From NCBI RefSeq assembly GCF_013778455.1, contig NZ_JACEHE010000016.1, forward strand, positions 172,884 to 236,883: a stretch of DNA of 64,000 nt, given 5' to 3'. Within the stretch, counting starts at the first letter, position 1; each line of letters opens with the position of its first letter. Under the pieces are notes generated by a model, which was given only the letters and a program-made list of their open reading frames with translations, made no database searches and was not told where the DNA came from. Source of the stretch: Streptomyces himalayensis subsp. himalayensis. GTDB lineage: Bacteria; Actinomycetota; Actinomycetes; Streptomycetales; Streptomycetaceae. Positions 1 through 8,139 of the stretch are shown in pieces. The translations under genes were made by a program, and so were the position numbers.

Positions 1-403
1 GCAGACGCCGCTGGCCCGCTCGCGCACCGGCGGCGTGGACCTCTCCGGCGGCCAGTGGCAGCAGGTCGTGCTGACCCGGGCGCTGTACGCCCTGCGTACG
101 GGCGCGGAGCTCCTCGTCCTCGACGAACCGACCGCCCACCTCGATGTCCGCACCGAGTTCGAGGTCTTCCAGCGGCTCGCCGAACAGCGCGCCGAGGCCG
201 GTGTCGTACTGATCTCGCACCGCCTGTCGACGGTGCGTCAGGCGGACCGGATCGTGCTGCTCGACGGAGGCCGGATCACCGAGTCGGGCACCCACGACGA
301 GCTGATCGCGCTGGACGGCAGCTACGCGAAGCTGTTCGCGATCCAGGCCGAGCGCTTCCAGCAGGGCTACCAGGACGCGATCGAGGAGGGCGAACTGCTG
401 TGA
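1..403 (+). CDS. ABC transporter ATP-binding/permease protein, C-terminal part (5' truncated by window)
   Basis: Only the C-terminal half of the nucleotide-binding domain is present. The reading frame (codons from base 2) is open at the window edge. Visible motifs are the signature LSGGQWQQ, Walker B LLVLDEP with D-loop AHLD, and the H-loop ISHRLST. The LSGGQWQ form is common in exporters of the peptide/lantibiotic and lipid type. The product should be a half-transporter whose permease lies upstream. Its stop overlaps the GTG start of the next ABC gene (GTGA), so the two are translationally coupled and probably form a heterodimeric exporter. Family is certain; substrate is unknown. Confidence 0.9.
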   Translation, partial: QTPLARSRTGGVDLSGGQWQQVVLTRALYALRTGAELLVLDEPTAHLDVRTEFEVFQRLAEQRAEAGVVLISHRLSTVRQADRIVLLDGGRITESGTHDELIALDGSYAKLFAIQAERFQQGYQDAIEEGELL

Positions 404-2190
404 GGCGCTACCTGGACCTGTGGGCCGAGATGCTGAGGATCTGCTGGCGGCGGGCCCCGGGCGCCACGGCCGCGCTCTTCGGTCTCTGCGCCCTGAGCAT
501 CGCGGCCGCCGCCGGGATCGCCCTGTCGCTGCGCGCCGTGATCGACGGCAGCGTCCACGGAGCGCTGGGCACGGCCGTTGTGGGGGCCTGCGGGGTGGCT
601 CTCTCCCACGGCGCGACCGCGGTGTTCCAGGCGACGATCGTGGACCTGTTCCTGCTGCTGGCGGACGAGACCGACCTGGAGCTGCGTCCGCGGATCTACG
701 GCTGGATCGCCGGGATCGAGGGGCTCGACCACCTGGAGCGCACCGACTTCCTGGACCGGCTGGAGGGAGCACGCAACAACACCTGGCAGCTGTGCACCAG
801 CCTGTGGGACACAGTCCTGGCCGTCCACGCCGCACTGAAACTGGGCGCCACCCTTCTCATCCTGGGCACCGTGAGCCCCTGGCTGCTGTTCCTCCTGCCG
901 TTCGCCGCGCTCCCGTTGTGGTTCGACCACCGCGGCAAGCAGGCGGTGGTGGAGGCCGAGACCGGCACCGCCGAGGCGTTCCGGCTGCAGCGCCACCTCT
1001 TCCAGCTCGGCACCCGCGCCGACAGCGGCAAGGACATCCGCGTTGCGGGCGCCGGCGAGGAGATCGCCCGCAGGCAGGCGGCCGCCTGGGACGAGGGGGC
1101 ACACCTGCGCTACCGGGCGCGGGTGCGTGCCGCGTGGTGGAAGTTCTGCGGCTGGGTGGTGTTCGCCTGCGGTTTCGTCGGAGGGCTCGCGCTGGTCGTG
1201 TACGGGGCGGCGCACGGCCACGCCACGGCGGGCGACGTGGTGATGGCGGTCACCGTCGCGTCCGGCCTGCGGCAGACCGTGCAGGCGGTGGTCGGCTCCA
1301 CGGCGAACACGCTCGGCACGCGGACGGCCCTCGAGTCGTACTTCTGGCTGCGGGACTACGCCGCCGCCGAGACGGCCCGCACGACGGGCACCGCCTTCGC
1401 CCCCGCCCGCCTGGACAAGGGCCTCGCCTTCGACCACGTCTCCTACCGCTACCCAGGCACGGACCGCCTCGCCCTCGACGACGTGAGCATCCACATCCCG
1501 GCCGGGACCGTGGTCGCGATCGTCGGCGAGTACGGATCGGGGAAGACCACCCTGGTGAAGCTGCTCGTCAAGTTCTACCGGCCGGACACGGGCCGCATCA
1601 CCCTCGACGGCACGGACCTCGCCGACCTGGACACCGCCAACTGGCGCACCCGCATCAGCGCCGCCTTCCAGGACTTCGGACGCCTGGAGACCACTTTCGC
1701 CGAGGGCGTCGGCCTCGGCGACCTGCCCCACCTCAACGACCGCGAACGCATCACCCGCGCAGTACGGGACGCCGACGCCTCGACTCTCGTGGAGCGGCTG
1801 CCCGAGGGCCTGGACACCCAACTGGGCCGAGAACTCGGCGGCGTCGACCTGTCCGAGGGCCAGTGGCAGCGGGTCGCCCTCGCCCGTTCGGCGATGCGCG
1901 ACGATCCCCTGCTCTTCGTACTCGACGAGCCCACCGCATCCCTCGACGCCCCCAGCGAACACGCCATCTTCGAACGGCAGATGGCACGGGCACGCCGACT
2001 GGCCGAGCAGACCGGGGCGATCACCGTGATCGTCTCGCACCGCTTCTCCACGGTGACCGGCGCGGACCTGATCCTCGTCCTCGACGGGGGCCGCCTGGTC
2101 GAGTCCGGCACCCACGCCGAGCTGAGCGCTGTCGAGGGGGGCCGGTACGCGGACCTGTACGGGATCCAGGAGGCGGCGTACAACACCTGA
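400..2190 (+). CDS. ABC transporter ATP-binding/permease half-transporter
   Basis: A 596-residue protein with an N-terminal transmembrane region (about residues 15-310, several hydrophobic segments) fused to a nucleotide-binding domain. The NBD shows Walker A GEYGSGKTT, signature LSEGQWQR (a degenerate LSGGQ, second Gly replaced by Glu), Walker B LLFVLDEP and H-loop VSHRFST. I chose GTG at 400 because it overlaps the upstream stop and follows a GAGGAGGG Shine-Dalgarno at 384-390. The degenerate signature beside a canonical one in the partner is what is seen in asymmetric heterodimeric exporters, but I infer that from sequence only. Substrate unknown; no biosynthetic gene is visible next to it. 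Confidence 0.9.
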   Translation: MRRYLDLWAEMLRICWRRAPGATAALFGLCALSIAAAAGIALSLRAVIDGSVHGALGTAVVGACGVALSHGATAVFQATIVDLFLLLADETDLELRPRIYGWIAGIEGLDHLERTDFLDRLEGARNNTWQLCTSLWDTVLAVHAALKLGATLLILGTVSPWLLFLLPFAALPLWFDHRGKQAVVEAETGTAEAFRLQRHLFQLGTRADSGKDIRVAGAGEEIARRQAAAWDEGAHLRYRARVRAAWWKFCGWVVFACGFVGGLALVVYGAAHGHATAGDVVMAVTVASGLRQTVQAVVGSTANTLGTRTALESYFWLRDYAAAETARTTGTAFAPARLDKGLAFDHVSYRYPGTDRLALDDVSIHIPAGTVVAIVGEYGSGKTTLVKLLVKFYRPDTGRITLDGTDLADLDTANWRTRISAAFQDFGRLETTFAEGVGLGDLPHLNDRERITRAVRDADASTLVERLPEGLDTQLGRELGGVDLSEGQWQRVALARSAMRDDPLLFVLDEPTASLDAPSEHAIFERQMARARRLAEQTGAITVIVSHRFSTVTGADLILVLDGGRLVESGTHAELSAVEGGRYADLYGIQEAAYNT

Positions 2191-2302
2191 CGAGAGCGGG
2201 TCAGCCCTCGGCCTTCGCGACACCGACCGGGCAGGAGCCGCCGGTCCTACGAGGCGCTCGTGCCAGGTAACCCCTGACGCGAGAGCCGTTCAGTCGTGAT
2301 GG

Positions 2303-2575
2303 CTACAGCGTGTCGAATGGGGGCACGATGCGGACGATGATGATCAGCGGGTCGCGTGGTGCCACCAGGAAGTAGAACCAGCCGCCGGCGGCGTCCATGC
2401 GGCGTAGACCGCCCGGTCGGGGGCCGTGGCCGAGGTCGCTGACGTCGATGCCTGTACTGGCAAGGTCGACGAGCTGGCCGGCCAGACGTTCCACTTCCGC
2501 CACGACGTGAACGGGGACGCCGCCCACCACATGGGCGTGGTCGGGGTCGTACTCCCAGCGCCAGTCCGTGCTCAC
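2303..2575 (-). CDS. small RelE/ParE-like partner protein (candidate toxin)
   Basis: A 90-residue protein beginning at GTG 2575, whose first bases overlap the stop of the upstream DUF6247-type gene (GTGA). The N-terminal half is rich in Asp, His and Val; the C-terminal half has beta-strand character (WFYFLVAPRD, LIIIVRIVPP), a layout seen in RelE/ParE-fold toxins. I do not recognise a specific family. The small size, the overlap and the position as second gene of a bicistron suggest the toxin of a toxin-antitoxin pair. That is inference; it could equally be an uncharacterised accessory protein. Confidence 0.55.
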   Translation of the reverse strand: MSTDWRWEYDPDHAHVVGGVPVHVVAEVERLAGQLVDLASTGIDVSDLGHGPRPGGLRRMDAAGGWFYFLVAPRDPLIIIVRIVPPFDTL

Positions 2576-2925
2576 CGGGTCGGGAGGCCGATGGCCGCGT
2601 GGGCTTCGTCCAGGATCCGCCCGATTTCGGACGCGGCCTGTCGGGCCTGGGCAGCATCGCCCGACTCGGCGGTGTCTTCCCAGCGGCGGAGGTCTGCTGC
2701 GAGGCCGGGCTGGCGCTGGATGTGCACATAGACGGCCCACTGGGCGACGAACCGCTGGAGGGGCGCCAGATCGGAGCCCTGCCGAGACTGGTCGGCCGCC
2801 TGGTCCAGCTCTCGGGTGAAGGCCGGTAGTGCGGCCGGGGCGATCTGACTGATGGCCTGCCGAAGCGCGGCAACCGTGGCAGGGGGCTGGGGGATGAGCG
2901 GTTGCCCAGCGGCGGAGGTGGTCAT
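2572..2925 (-). CDS. DUF6247-like small helical protein (candidate antitoxin)
   Basis: About 117 residues starting at ATG 2925 (MTTSAAGQ); an in-frame ATG at 2937 is the alternative. The protein is mostly helical: a Pro-rich N-terminus, the segment VAALRQAISQIAPAALPAFTRELDQA, then FVAQWAVYVHIQRQPGLAADL and a final amphipathic helix. It resembles the DUF6247 group of small streptomycete proteins (recalled from memory). The gene overlaps the following small gene by four bases, so both should be made together. No DNA-binding motif is obvious. An antitoxin role is inferred only from size and arrangement. Confidence 0.6.
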   Translation of the reverse strand: MTTSAAGQPLIPQPPATVAALRQAISQIAPAALPAFTRELDQAADQSRQGSDLAPLQRFVAQWAVYVHIQRQPGLAADLRRWEDTAESGDAAQARQAASEIGRILDEAHAAIGLPTR

Positions 2926-3156
2926 GGCTGCTCCCATGGGCGCGATTCTGATCCCGTGCGTCAGCGTATCGGGCAGGAGCCCGTTTCCTCCGCTCGAACG
3001 AGTGAGGGAGAACCGATACGGCTACTGCCCGGACGACCTCCGTGGATGGTCGGGGCGCTGTCGACCGGGCAGCGCCGCTGTGGGAGCGATCCGAATTCGC
3101 CCAGGGCCGAGCGCTTCGTGCCGAGCGGTCGCTCGTGCAGCGGGCGACGTGGCGCT

Positions 3157-3831
3157 CTACTTGTCCGTGACTTCCGGGGCGGGCGCGACGCCGATCGGGC
3201 AGGACACCCCCGTCCCCCCGATCCCGCAGTACCCCGCCGGGTTCTTGTCGAGGTACTGCTGGTGATATCCCTCCGCCGCGTAGAACGTCCGGCCCTCCGA
3301 CGGCAGGATCTCCGTGGTGATCGTGCCGTGGCCCGAGGGCGTCAGGACCTTCTGGTACGAGTCGCGGGAGGACTCGGCCGCCGCGGCCTGGGCCGGGGTG
3401 TGGGTGTAGATCGCGGAGCGGTACTGCGTGCCCACGTCGTTGCCCTGGCGGAAGCCCTGCGTGGGGTCGTGGGACTCCCAGAAGACCTTGAGCAGCTGCT
3501 CGTACGAGACCTTCTCGGGGTCGAAGACGACGCGGACCGCCTCCGTGTGGCCCGTCAGGCCTGAGCAGACCTCCTCGTACGTCGGGTTCGGCGTGATGCC
3601 GCCCTGGTAGCCGACCAGGGTCGTCCAGACGCCGTCCGTCTGCCAGAACTTGCGCTCGGCACCCCAGAAGCAGCCCAGGCCGAAGTCGGCGACCTCCAGG
3701 CCCTCGGGGTACGGGCCGAGCAGCGGGTTGCCCAGGACCGTGTGGCGGGCGGGGACCTCGTACGCGGGCGTGGCCCGGCCCTTGAGCGCCTGCTCGGGGG
3801 TGGGCAGCTGGGGCGTGCGGCCGAAGAGCAT
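3157..3831 (-). CDS. msrA: peptide-methionine (S)-S-oxide reductase MsrA
   Basis: A 224-residue cytoplasmic repair enzyme that reduces methionine-S-sulfoxide in proteins using thioredoxin. The catalytic motif GCFWGAE is present with the nucleophile at Cys54, followed by the family signatures GYQGG, GLTGHTEAV, FWESHDPTQ and GTQYRS. Resolving cysteines lie near the C-terminus (AGYCGIGGTGVSCP). An N-terminal extension of about 45 residues before the catalytic core is typical of the actinobacterial form. Start is ATG 3831. The gene stands alone: a strong hairpin at 3863-3903 separates it from the upstream minus-strand gene. Confidence 0.95.
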   Translation of the reverse strand: MLFGRTPQLPTPEQALKGRATPAYEVPARHTVLGNPLLGPYPEGLEVADFGLGCFWGAERKFWQTDGVWTTLVGYQGGITPNPTYEEVCSGLTGHTEAVRVVFDPEKVSYEQLLKVFWESHDPTQGFRQGNDVGTQYRSAIYTHTPAQAAAAESSRDSYQKVLTPSGHGTITTEILPSEGRTFYAAEGYHQQYLDKNPAGYCGIGGTGVSCPIGVAPAPEVTDK

Positions 3832-3862
3832 GGGGTCTCGTCTCCCTGTCGAATCCTGGGGG

Positions 3863-3903
3863 TGCGGGCGGTACCACGGACAACGTCCATGGTGCCGCCC
3901 GCA
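3863..3903 (-). terminator. hairpin between the M48 operon and msrA
   Basis: A 19-nt inverted repeat (arms 3863-3881 and 3885-3903, loop AAC) with two mismatches that are G-U in RNA. It lies between the stop of the helical membrane protein gene (3945) and the start of msrA (3831) and fits an intrinsic terminator for the minus-strand operon. No long T-tract follows, as is usual in this GC-rich genus. Confidence 0.65.
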
Positions 3904-3944
3904 TTCCGTCCGTCGGCTGCGCTCGCAGTCGCGCGCCCGTGGAT

Positions 3945-5039
3945 TCAGGAGGGCTGGGCCTGGGCTGCCGCTGCCTCCGCCGACGCGTTGCGGATGCGGC
4001 AGTAGTACGCGGCCACGTCGGGCCCGTCCCCCTGGTAGGTCCAGGGCAGGGCGTCCACGTACCCGTCGACGAGCTTGAACTGCTCGATCGCCGCCTCGTC
4101 CCGGTCCTGGAGTGCCAGGTAGTAGGCGAGGAGGTGCCGCAGCTCGGGCAGTCGCGGATGTGCCGGGTCGGCCGTGGCCGCGTCGGCGAGGCCGGCGTCC
4201 ACGCGGGCCACCATCTCGGGGGTGCGGTCGGCGGTGCTGTCGCTGGACTCGTCGTGCTCGAAGTGGGCGATGAGGGGGAAAGCGGTGAGCAGGCTGCCCA
4301 GTGGTGCCGTGGCCGCCGCGCGCTCGGCGAACGCGGTGGCGAGCTCCTTCGAGCCCCGCCACTTCGCGCACCAGTACTGCAGCGCCGAGTAGTGGGCCTC
4401 GTAGTGGTACGGGGCGCGGGCGGTGATCTCGGCCCAGAGCTTGTCCATCTCGGAGTGCGGGTAGCCGAGGCCGAGCGCGACCCAGATCTCGGTGATGAAC
4501 GGAGTGGGGTCGTACGGGTTCAGCGCCGCGGCCCGCGCGATCTCCTCGCGGGAGCGCGCCAGCGCCCGGTGGAAGCCCTCGGCCTGCTCCCTCGTCGTGT
4601 GCTTTGCCAGTGCCGCGCCGCGCAGGTTCCAGGCGAGGTCGACCGTGCTGCGGGCCCTGATCAGGGCCGCGTCGGGGTCGTCGGGCCGGGCAGCCTCCCA
4701 GGCGAGCAGCCAGGCGTCCTCTTCGGCCGCGATGTCGCCCAGGAGGGAGGTGGCGTAGGAGCGGCGCTCCCAGTCGCGGCCGATGTACTCGAGGAGCGCT
4801 GCTGCGGGCTTCCAGTCGCCGCCGCGTGCCGCGCTCAGGGCGGCTTCCCAGCCGGCGGGCAGCGGGGCGGCCAGGTCGGTGTTCTGCCGCTCCGCGGGCA
4901 GCAGACCGAGCTTCTCGGCGGCCTCGGAACCGCCGTCACCGGACTTGAAGAACTCCTTGAGGAAGACCCCCGCCATCCACAGCGCGAAGATCAGGGTGGG
5001 AACGGCGAGGACGGCGAGGATCCACAGCAGTACGGTCAT
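3945..5039 (-). CDS. membrane-anchored helical-repeat protein, paralogue A, coupled to M48 peptidase
   Basis: A 364-residue protein with one N-terminal transmembrane helix (residues about 3-27, VLLWILAVLAVPTLIFALWMAGVFL) and a long all-helical cytosolic part that looks TPR-like. A conserved block reads YWCAKWRGSKELATAFAE, then APLGSLLTAFPLIAHFEH, and near the end ALPWTY. Almost the same blocks occur in the protein at 6860-7978, so the two are paralogues. Its ATG at 5039 overlaps the stop of the M48 peptidase (ATGA), so the two are translationally coupled and likely act together, perhaps as peptidase and adaptor. Function is unknown; the adaptor idea is inference. Confidence 0.8.
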   Translation of the reverse strand: MTVLLWILAVLAVPTLIFALWMAGVFLKEFFKSGDGGSEAAEKLGLLPAERQNTDLAAPLPAGWEAALSAARGGDWKPAAALLEYIGRDWERRSYATSLLGDIAAEEDAWLLAWEAARPDDPDAALIRARSTVDLAWNLRGAALAKHTTREQAEGFHRALARSREEIARAAALNPYDPTPFITEIWVALGLGYPHSEMDKLWAEITARAPYHYEAHYSALQYWCAKWRGSKELATAFAERAAATAPLGSLLTAFPLIAHFEHDESSDSTADRTPEMVARVDAGLADAATADPAHPRLPELRHLLAYYLALQDRDEAAIEQFKLVDGYVDALPWTYQGDGPDVAAYYCRIRNASAEAAAAQAQPS

Positions 5040-6697
5040 CGGAGGGTGTCCGTTTCGTGCGGGGCGGGGGGAGTGAGTGCGCGCAGGGGCGCGGTGTCGG
5101 GGTGGTCGGCGAGGGCTGCGGCCACGGCGGCCGTGAACCTGTGCGCGGCGTCGGTTCCGGCGCCGTCCGCGCCGGTGCCGCCGTCCACGTCCGATCCGGG
5201 CAGGTGGACGGTTGCGGCCTCGGCCCAGGAGAACTCCCAGCGCAGCAGCCCGCGTGCGCTGAGCTCGGCGAGGACCATGGTCTCCAGGGACTTCATCAGG
5301 AGCGGGCGGACGAACTCCCGGAACGCCCGGCCCGTCGCTGATGCGGCCTCGTCGGAGAGAGGCAGTCGCTTGGCCAGCTGCCACACCTGGCCGTCGTCGA
5401 TCACCTGGAGCAGCGACCAGAGAGTGGCCGGTGCCTTGGTGTACAGGGCCAGGGCGCGGTGCAGCGGGGTGTCGAGGCCGGCGAGGCGGGCGGCCATCGC
5501 CTTGTCGAGCAGGTCCTGCCAGTCGGCGGCGTGGGCGAAGGCGAGCACCTCGTCGGTGAGCACGGCCTGTTCGAGGGCCGTGGCGGAGGTCCCCGGGTCG
5601 GTGAGCAGGGCCAGCGCGGAGCCCTTGTCCTCATGGGCGCGGGCGTCGTCCGAGAATGCCTCGATCCGCCGGACGCGCTCGGCCATGGGCGGGTGCGAGT
5701 CGTACGGGGAGCTGGGCTCGGTCGGGAGGTCGGTCCGCATGCCGGCCAGTTCGAGTTCGCGGGCGGTGAGCATCCGGGCGAAGCCCCCGAAGAACTCGCC
5801 ACGGGGCGGCAGCGTCCGGGCGGGCAGGCCGAGCGTCGCGTACGACTCCAGGTAGAACTCGTGGGCGGCGCTCAGCGCGGGGATGTCGCGCAGCGCGGCG
5901 GCGGTGGCGTCCCGCCCCGCGATCCGGGCGGCGGTCACGTCGGCCGCGTACTCCTGGGCGCGGGCGGTGGAGAGCGTGGCGCGCAGGGCGAGCTTGCCGT
6001 ACGCGGTGTAGACGGCGGCCATCATCCGGTAGGTGACACCGGCGCCCGCCGTGTTGATCTCCTTCGCCGACTTGCCCTTGGCGAGGCGCTTGGCGGCGGA
6101 CTTCTCCTGGCGTGCGCGCTCCTTGGCGACCTTGCTGTCGGCCTTCTCGTGGAAGTGCGCGATGGTACGGGTGATCTGCACGCGGCCGCGTACCACCAGG
6201 GCGGCGAGCCGGGTGTCGCCACCGGTGAAGTGGCCGTACTCATGGGCGATGACGGCCTTCAGCTGGGCCTCGCTCAGACCGGTGAGCAGGGGCAGGCCGA
6301 GGTAGAGGCGGCGTGGGCCGGGCAGCAGTCCGAGGAGGCGGGCCCGTTCGCTGACCGCCGCGTTGACGTCCCCGGTGAGCACGATCTCGTCGGGCCCGCG
6401 CGTGCCGGAGGCGTCCGCGAGACCGCGGACGAGGGCCCACAGGCGGGGCTCCCCGGACTCGCTCAGCCGGACCCCGGGCTGCCCCTCGTCCTTCGGCGTC
6501 CGGAGCATGAACATGCCTCGGACGACGGGAATGGCGAGCACCGCCGAGACGATCCAGACCTTGAGCGTGATGCTCGCAGGAGCCCACACAACGGCTGCCC
6601 AGTCGGCGGCGAGCAGCACGGCGAGCAGGACGAGGCTGAGCAACTGGAAGCCTGCGAGCAGGACAAGGGCGCGCAGAGCGCGCAGAGTTGGGCCCAT
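5036..6697 (-). CDS. M48 family membrane metallopeptidase (HtpX/Ste24-like)
   Basis: A 553-residue protein with two N-terminal transmembrane segments (about 9-31 and 42-64) and a zinc-peptidase domain. The HEYGH motif places the zinc ligands at His152 and His156 with catalytic Glu153; the third ligand is probably the Glu in AQEYAADVTAA. The M48B hallmark SHPPMAERVRRI is also present. It is longer than HtpX (about 290), with an extra C-terminal region of about 200 residues containing no clear domain. Family members degrade misfolded or signal membrane proteins at the inner membrane. It is followed, with overlap, by paralogue A; paralogue B is upstream on the same strand. Confidence 0.9.
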   Translation of the reverse strand: MGPTLRALRALVLLAGFQLLSLVLLAVLLAADWAAVVWAPASITLKVWIVSAVLAIPVVRGMFMLRTPKDEGQPGVRLSESGEPRLWALVRGLADASGTRGPDEIVLTGDVNAAVSERARLLGLLPGPRRLYLGLPLLTGLSEAQLKAVIAHEYGHFTGGDTRLAALVVRGRVQITRTIAHFHEKADSKVAKERARQEKSAAKRLAKGKSAKEINTAGAGVTYRMMAAVYTAYGKLALRATLSTARAQEYAADVTAARIAGRDATAAALRDIPALSAAHEFYLESYATLGLPARTLPPRGEFFGGFARMLTARELELAGMRTDLPTEPSSPYDSHPPMAERVRRIEAFSDDARAHEDKGSALALLTDPGTSATALEQAVLTDEVLAFAHAADWQDLLDKAMAARLAGLDTPLHRALALYTKAPATLWSLLQVIDDGQVWQLAKRLPLSDEAASATGRAFREFVRPLLMKSLETMVLAELSARGLLRWEFSWAEAATVHLPGSDVDGGTGADGAGTDAAHRFTAAVAAALADHPDTAPLRALTPPAPHETDTLR

Positions 6698-6859
6698 CGG
6701 GCACTTCCCCCCACGGAAAAGGGCACGTCAAAGGTGGTGTGGGGGGAACCGGAGTATGCCCTACCGTCGGGCGGTGCCGCAAAGGTGTTCGGTCTGTGGG
6801 CGCCTTGACGAGCGTTCCGGTCCTACAACGTATGCGAGGAGCCCGAGCCCGTCCCGGCG

Positions 6860-7978
6860 TCAGCGCAGCAGCGTCGCCGGGCTCCCCCCGTTCGCCTCGT
6901 ACCCCGCCACCGCCAGCGCGCGGTACACCGCGTAGTCCGCGGCCGGGTCGGAGGAGAGCGTCCAGGGCAGGGCGCCCACGTGGCCGTCCACGTGCACCAG
7001 CTGGTTCATGGCCTCCGCCCAGCGCTCGGAGCGGACCAGGAAGAAGAGCAGCAGATGGCGGACGTGCGCCAGCATCGGGTCGTCCGGGCGGGCCGCGTGC
7101 ACCGCGAAGAGCGCGCCGTGGACGGCCTTGGTCACGACCTCGCTCTCGTAGAAGCCGCGCACGAGATTCACCTCGGGCAGGTGCTCGAACACCGCGAAGA
7201 GCGGCAGGGAGGCGAGCAGCGAGCCGCTCGGGGCGCGGGACGCCGCGGCCTCCGCGAAGGAGTACGCGAGGTCACGCGAGCCGTGCCACTTCTCGCACCA
7301 GTAGTGCAGAGCCGCGAGATGCGCCCCCATATGGGACGGCGCACGGTCCAGGATCTTCAGCCAGAGCTGCTCGAACTCCTGCTGCGGATACGCCAGCCCG
7401 CGGGCGATCGAGAGCTCGATGATGTACGGAATCGGGTCGCCGGGGGCGAGCAGGGCAGCCTCCGCGCACGCCTTCCGCGCCTCCTCCAGGATGATCCGGA
7501 ACTCCTCCGTACCGGAGGCGGCCGTGCGCCAGGCCTGCTGCACCAGGAATTCGGCGTGCACCGCGGCGCCGCCCGCGTCCTTGGGCGCCTCGGCCCGCCA
7601 GACCCGCAGCCACTGCCCGCCGGGCTGCTCGCTGACACCGCCCGGCCGCTGCTGCAGCTCCAGAGAGGCAGCGCCCGCGAAGGCCTGCACCCGCTGCCAG
7701 CGCACCTCGCCGTCTGTCGCCGTGCCCGCGAGCATCTGCGACGCGGCCCGCCAGTCCTGCGTGCGCTGCACCAGGTCCAGCACCTCCAGCAGGTCCTGGT
7801 CGGAGCCCGGCATGCGGACGTCCAGCAGCTCCTGCCGTACGAAGCCGTAGTTCGCCGGGTCCGCGGCGTCCGGCGAGCCGGGTGCGACCTGACGGATCAC
7901 GCCGCGCCTGCGGTACATGACCGGCCCGAGGAACGCCCCGATGATGAGCAGCGCGAACAGGGCCCAGAGAATCTCCAT
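6860..7978 (-). CDS. membrane-anchored helical-repeat protein, paralogue B
   Basis: A 372-residue protein from ATG 7978 with an N-terminal transmembrane helix (MEILWALFALLIIGAFLGPV) and a helical soluble domain. It shares with the protein at 3945-5039 the blocks YWCEKWHGSRDLAYSFAE, APSGSLLASLPLFAVFEH and GALPWTL, so the pair came from a duplication that now flanks the M48 peptidase gene. Spacing to the peptidase gene is 162 bp, so it may have its own promoter. No catalytic motif is visible. A scaffold or adaptor role for membrane protein quality control is a guess from context. Confidence 0.8.
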   Translation of the reverse strand: MEILWALFALLIIGAFLGPVMYRRRGVIRQVAPGSPDAADPANYGFVRQELLDVRMPGSDQDLLEVLDLVQRTQDWRAASQMLAGTATDGEVRWQRVQAFAGAASLELQQRPGGVSEQPGGQWLRVWRAEAPKDAGGAAVHAEFLVQQAWRTAASGTEEFRIILEEARKACAEAALLAPGDPIPYIIELSIARGLAYPQQEFEQLWLKILDRAPSHMGAHLAALHYWCEKWHGSRDLAYSFAEAAASRAPSGSLLASLPLFAVFEHLPEVNLVRGFYESEVVTKAVHGALFAVHAARPDDPMLAHVRHLLLFFLVRSERWAEAMNQLVHVDGHVGALPWTLSSDPAADYAVYRALAVAGYEANGGSPATLLR

Positions 7979-8040
7979 GCCTCCAAGCGAACCAGACGGG
8001 TACGACAATTGGCCAACGGGTCCGCACCCTCGCCGTGCGG

Positions 8041-8105
8041 GACCGGCCAGGACACCGTCGTGCCGGACTGGCGAGGACACCGTCGTGCCGGACCGGCCAG
8101 GACGT
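8041..8105. repeat. 25-bp tandem repeat in the metB upstream region
   Basis: Two 25-bp copies (8041-8065, 8066-8090; two differences) and a partial third (8091-8105) of a unit containing GGACACCGTCGTGCCG. They lie between the divergent paralogue B gene and metB, immediately upstream of the metB start. This could affect the metB promoter or leader; no palindrome is seen. Confidence 0.75.
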
Positions 8106-8139
8106 CGGAAGCCCCCCTCCCGCACTACCCTCGGTCCCC

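Noticed and set aside
367..2223. A 618-codon minus-strand open frame opposite the ABC transporter
   Set aside because: No motif; the plus strand has full ABC motifs.
2938..3156. Possible small gene between the TA-like pair and msrA
   Set aside because: Short frames only, with no ribosome site, no conserved-looking composition and no hydrophobic segment.
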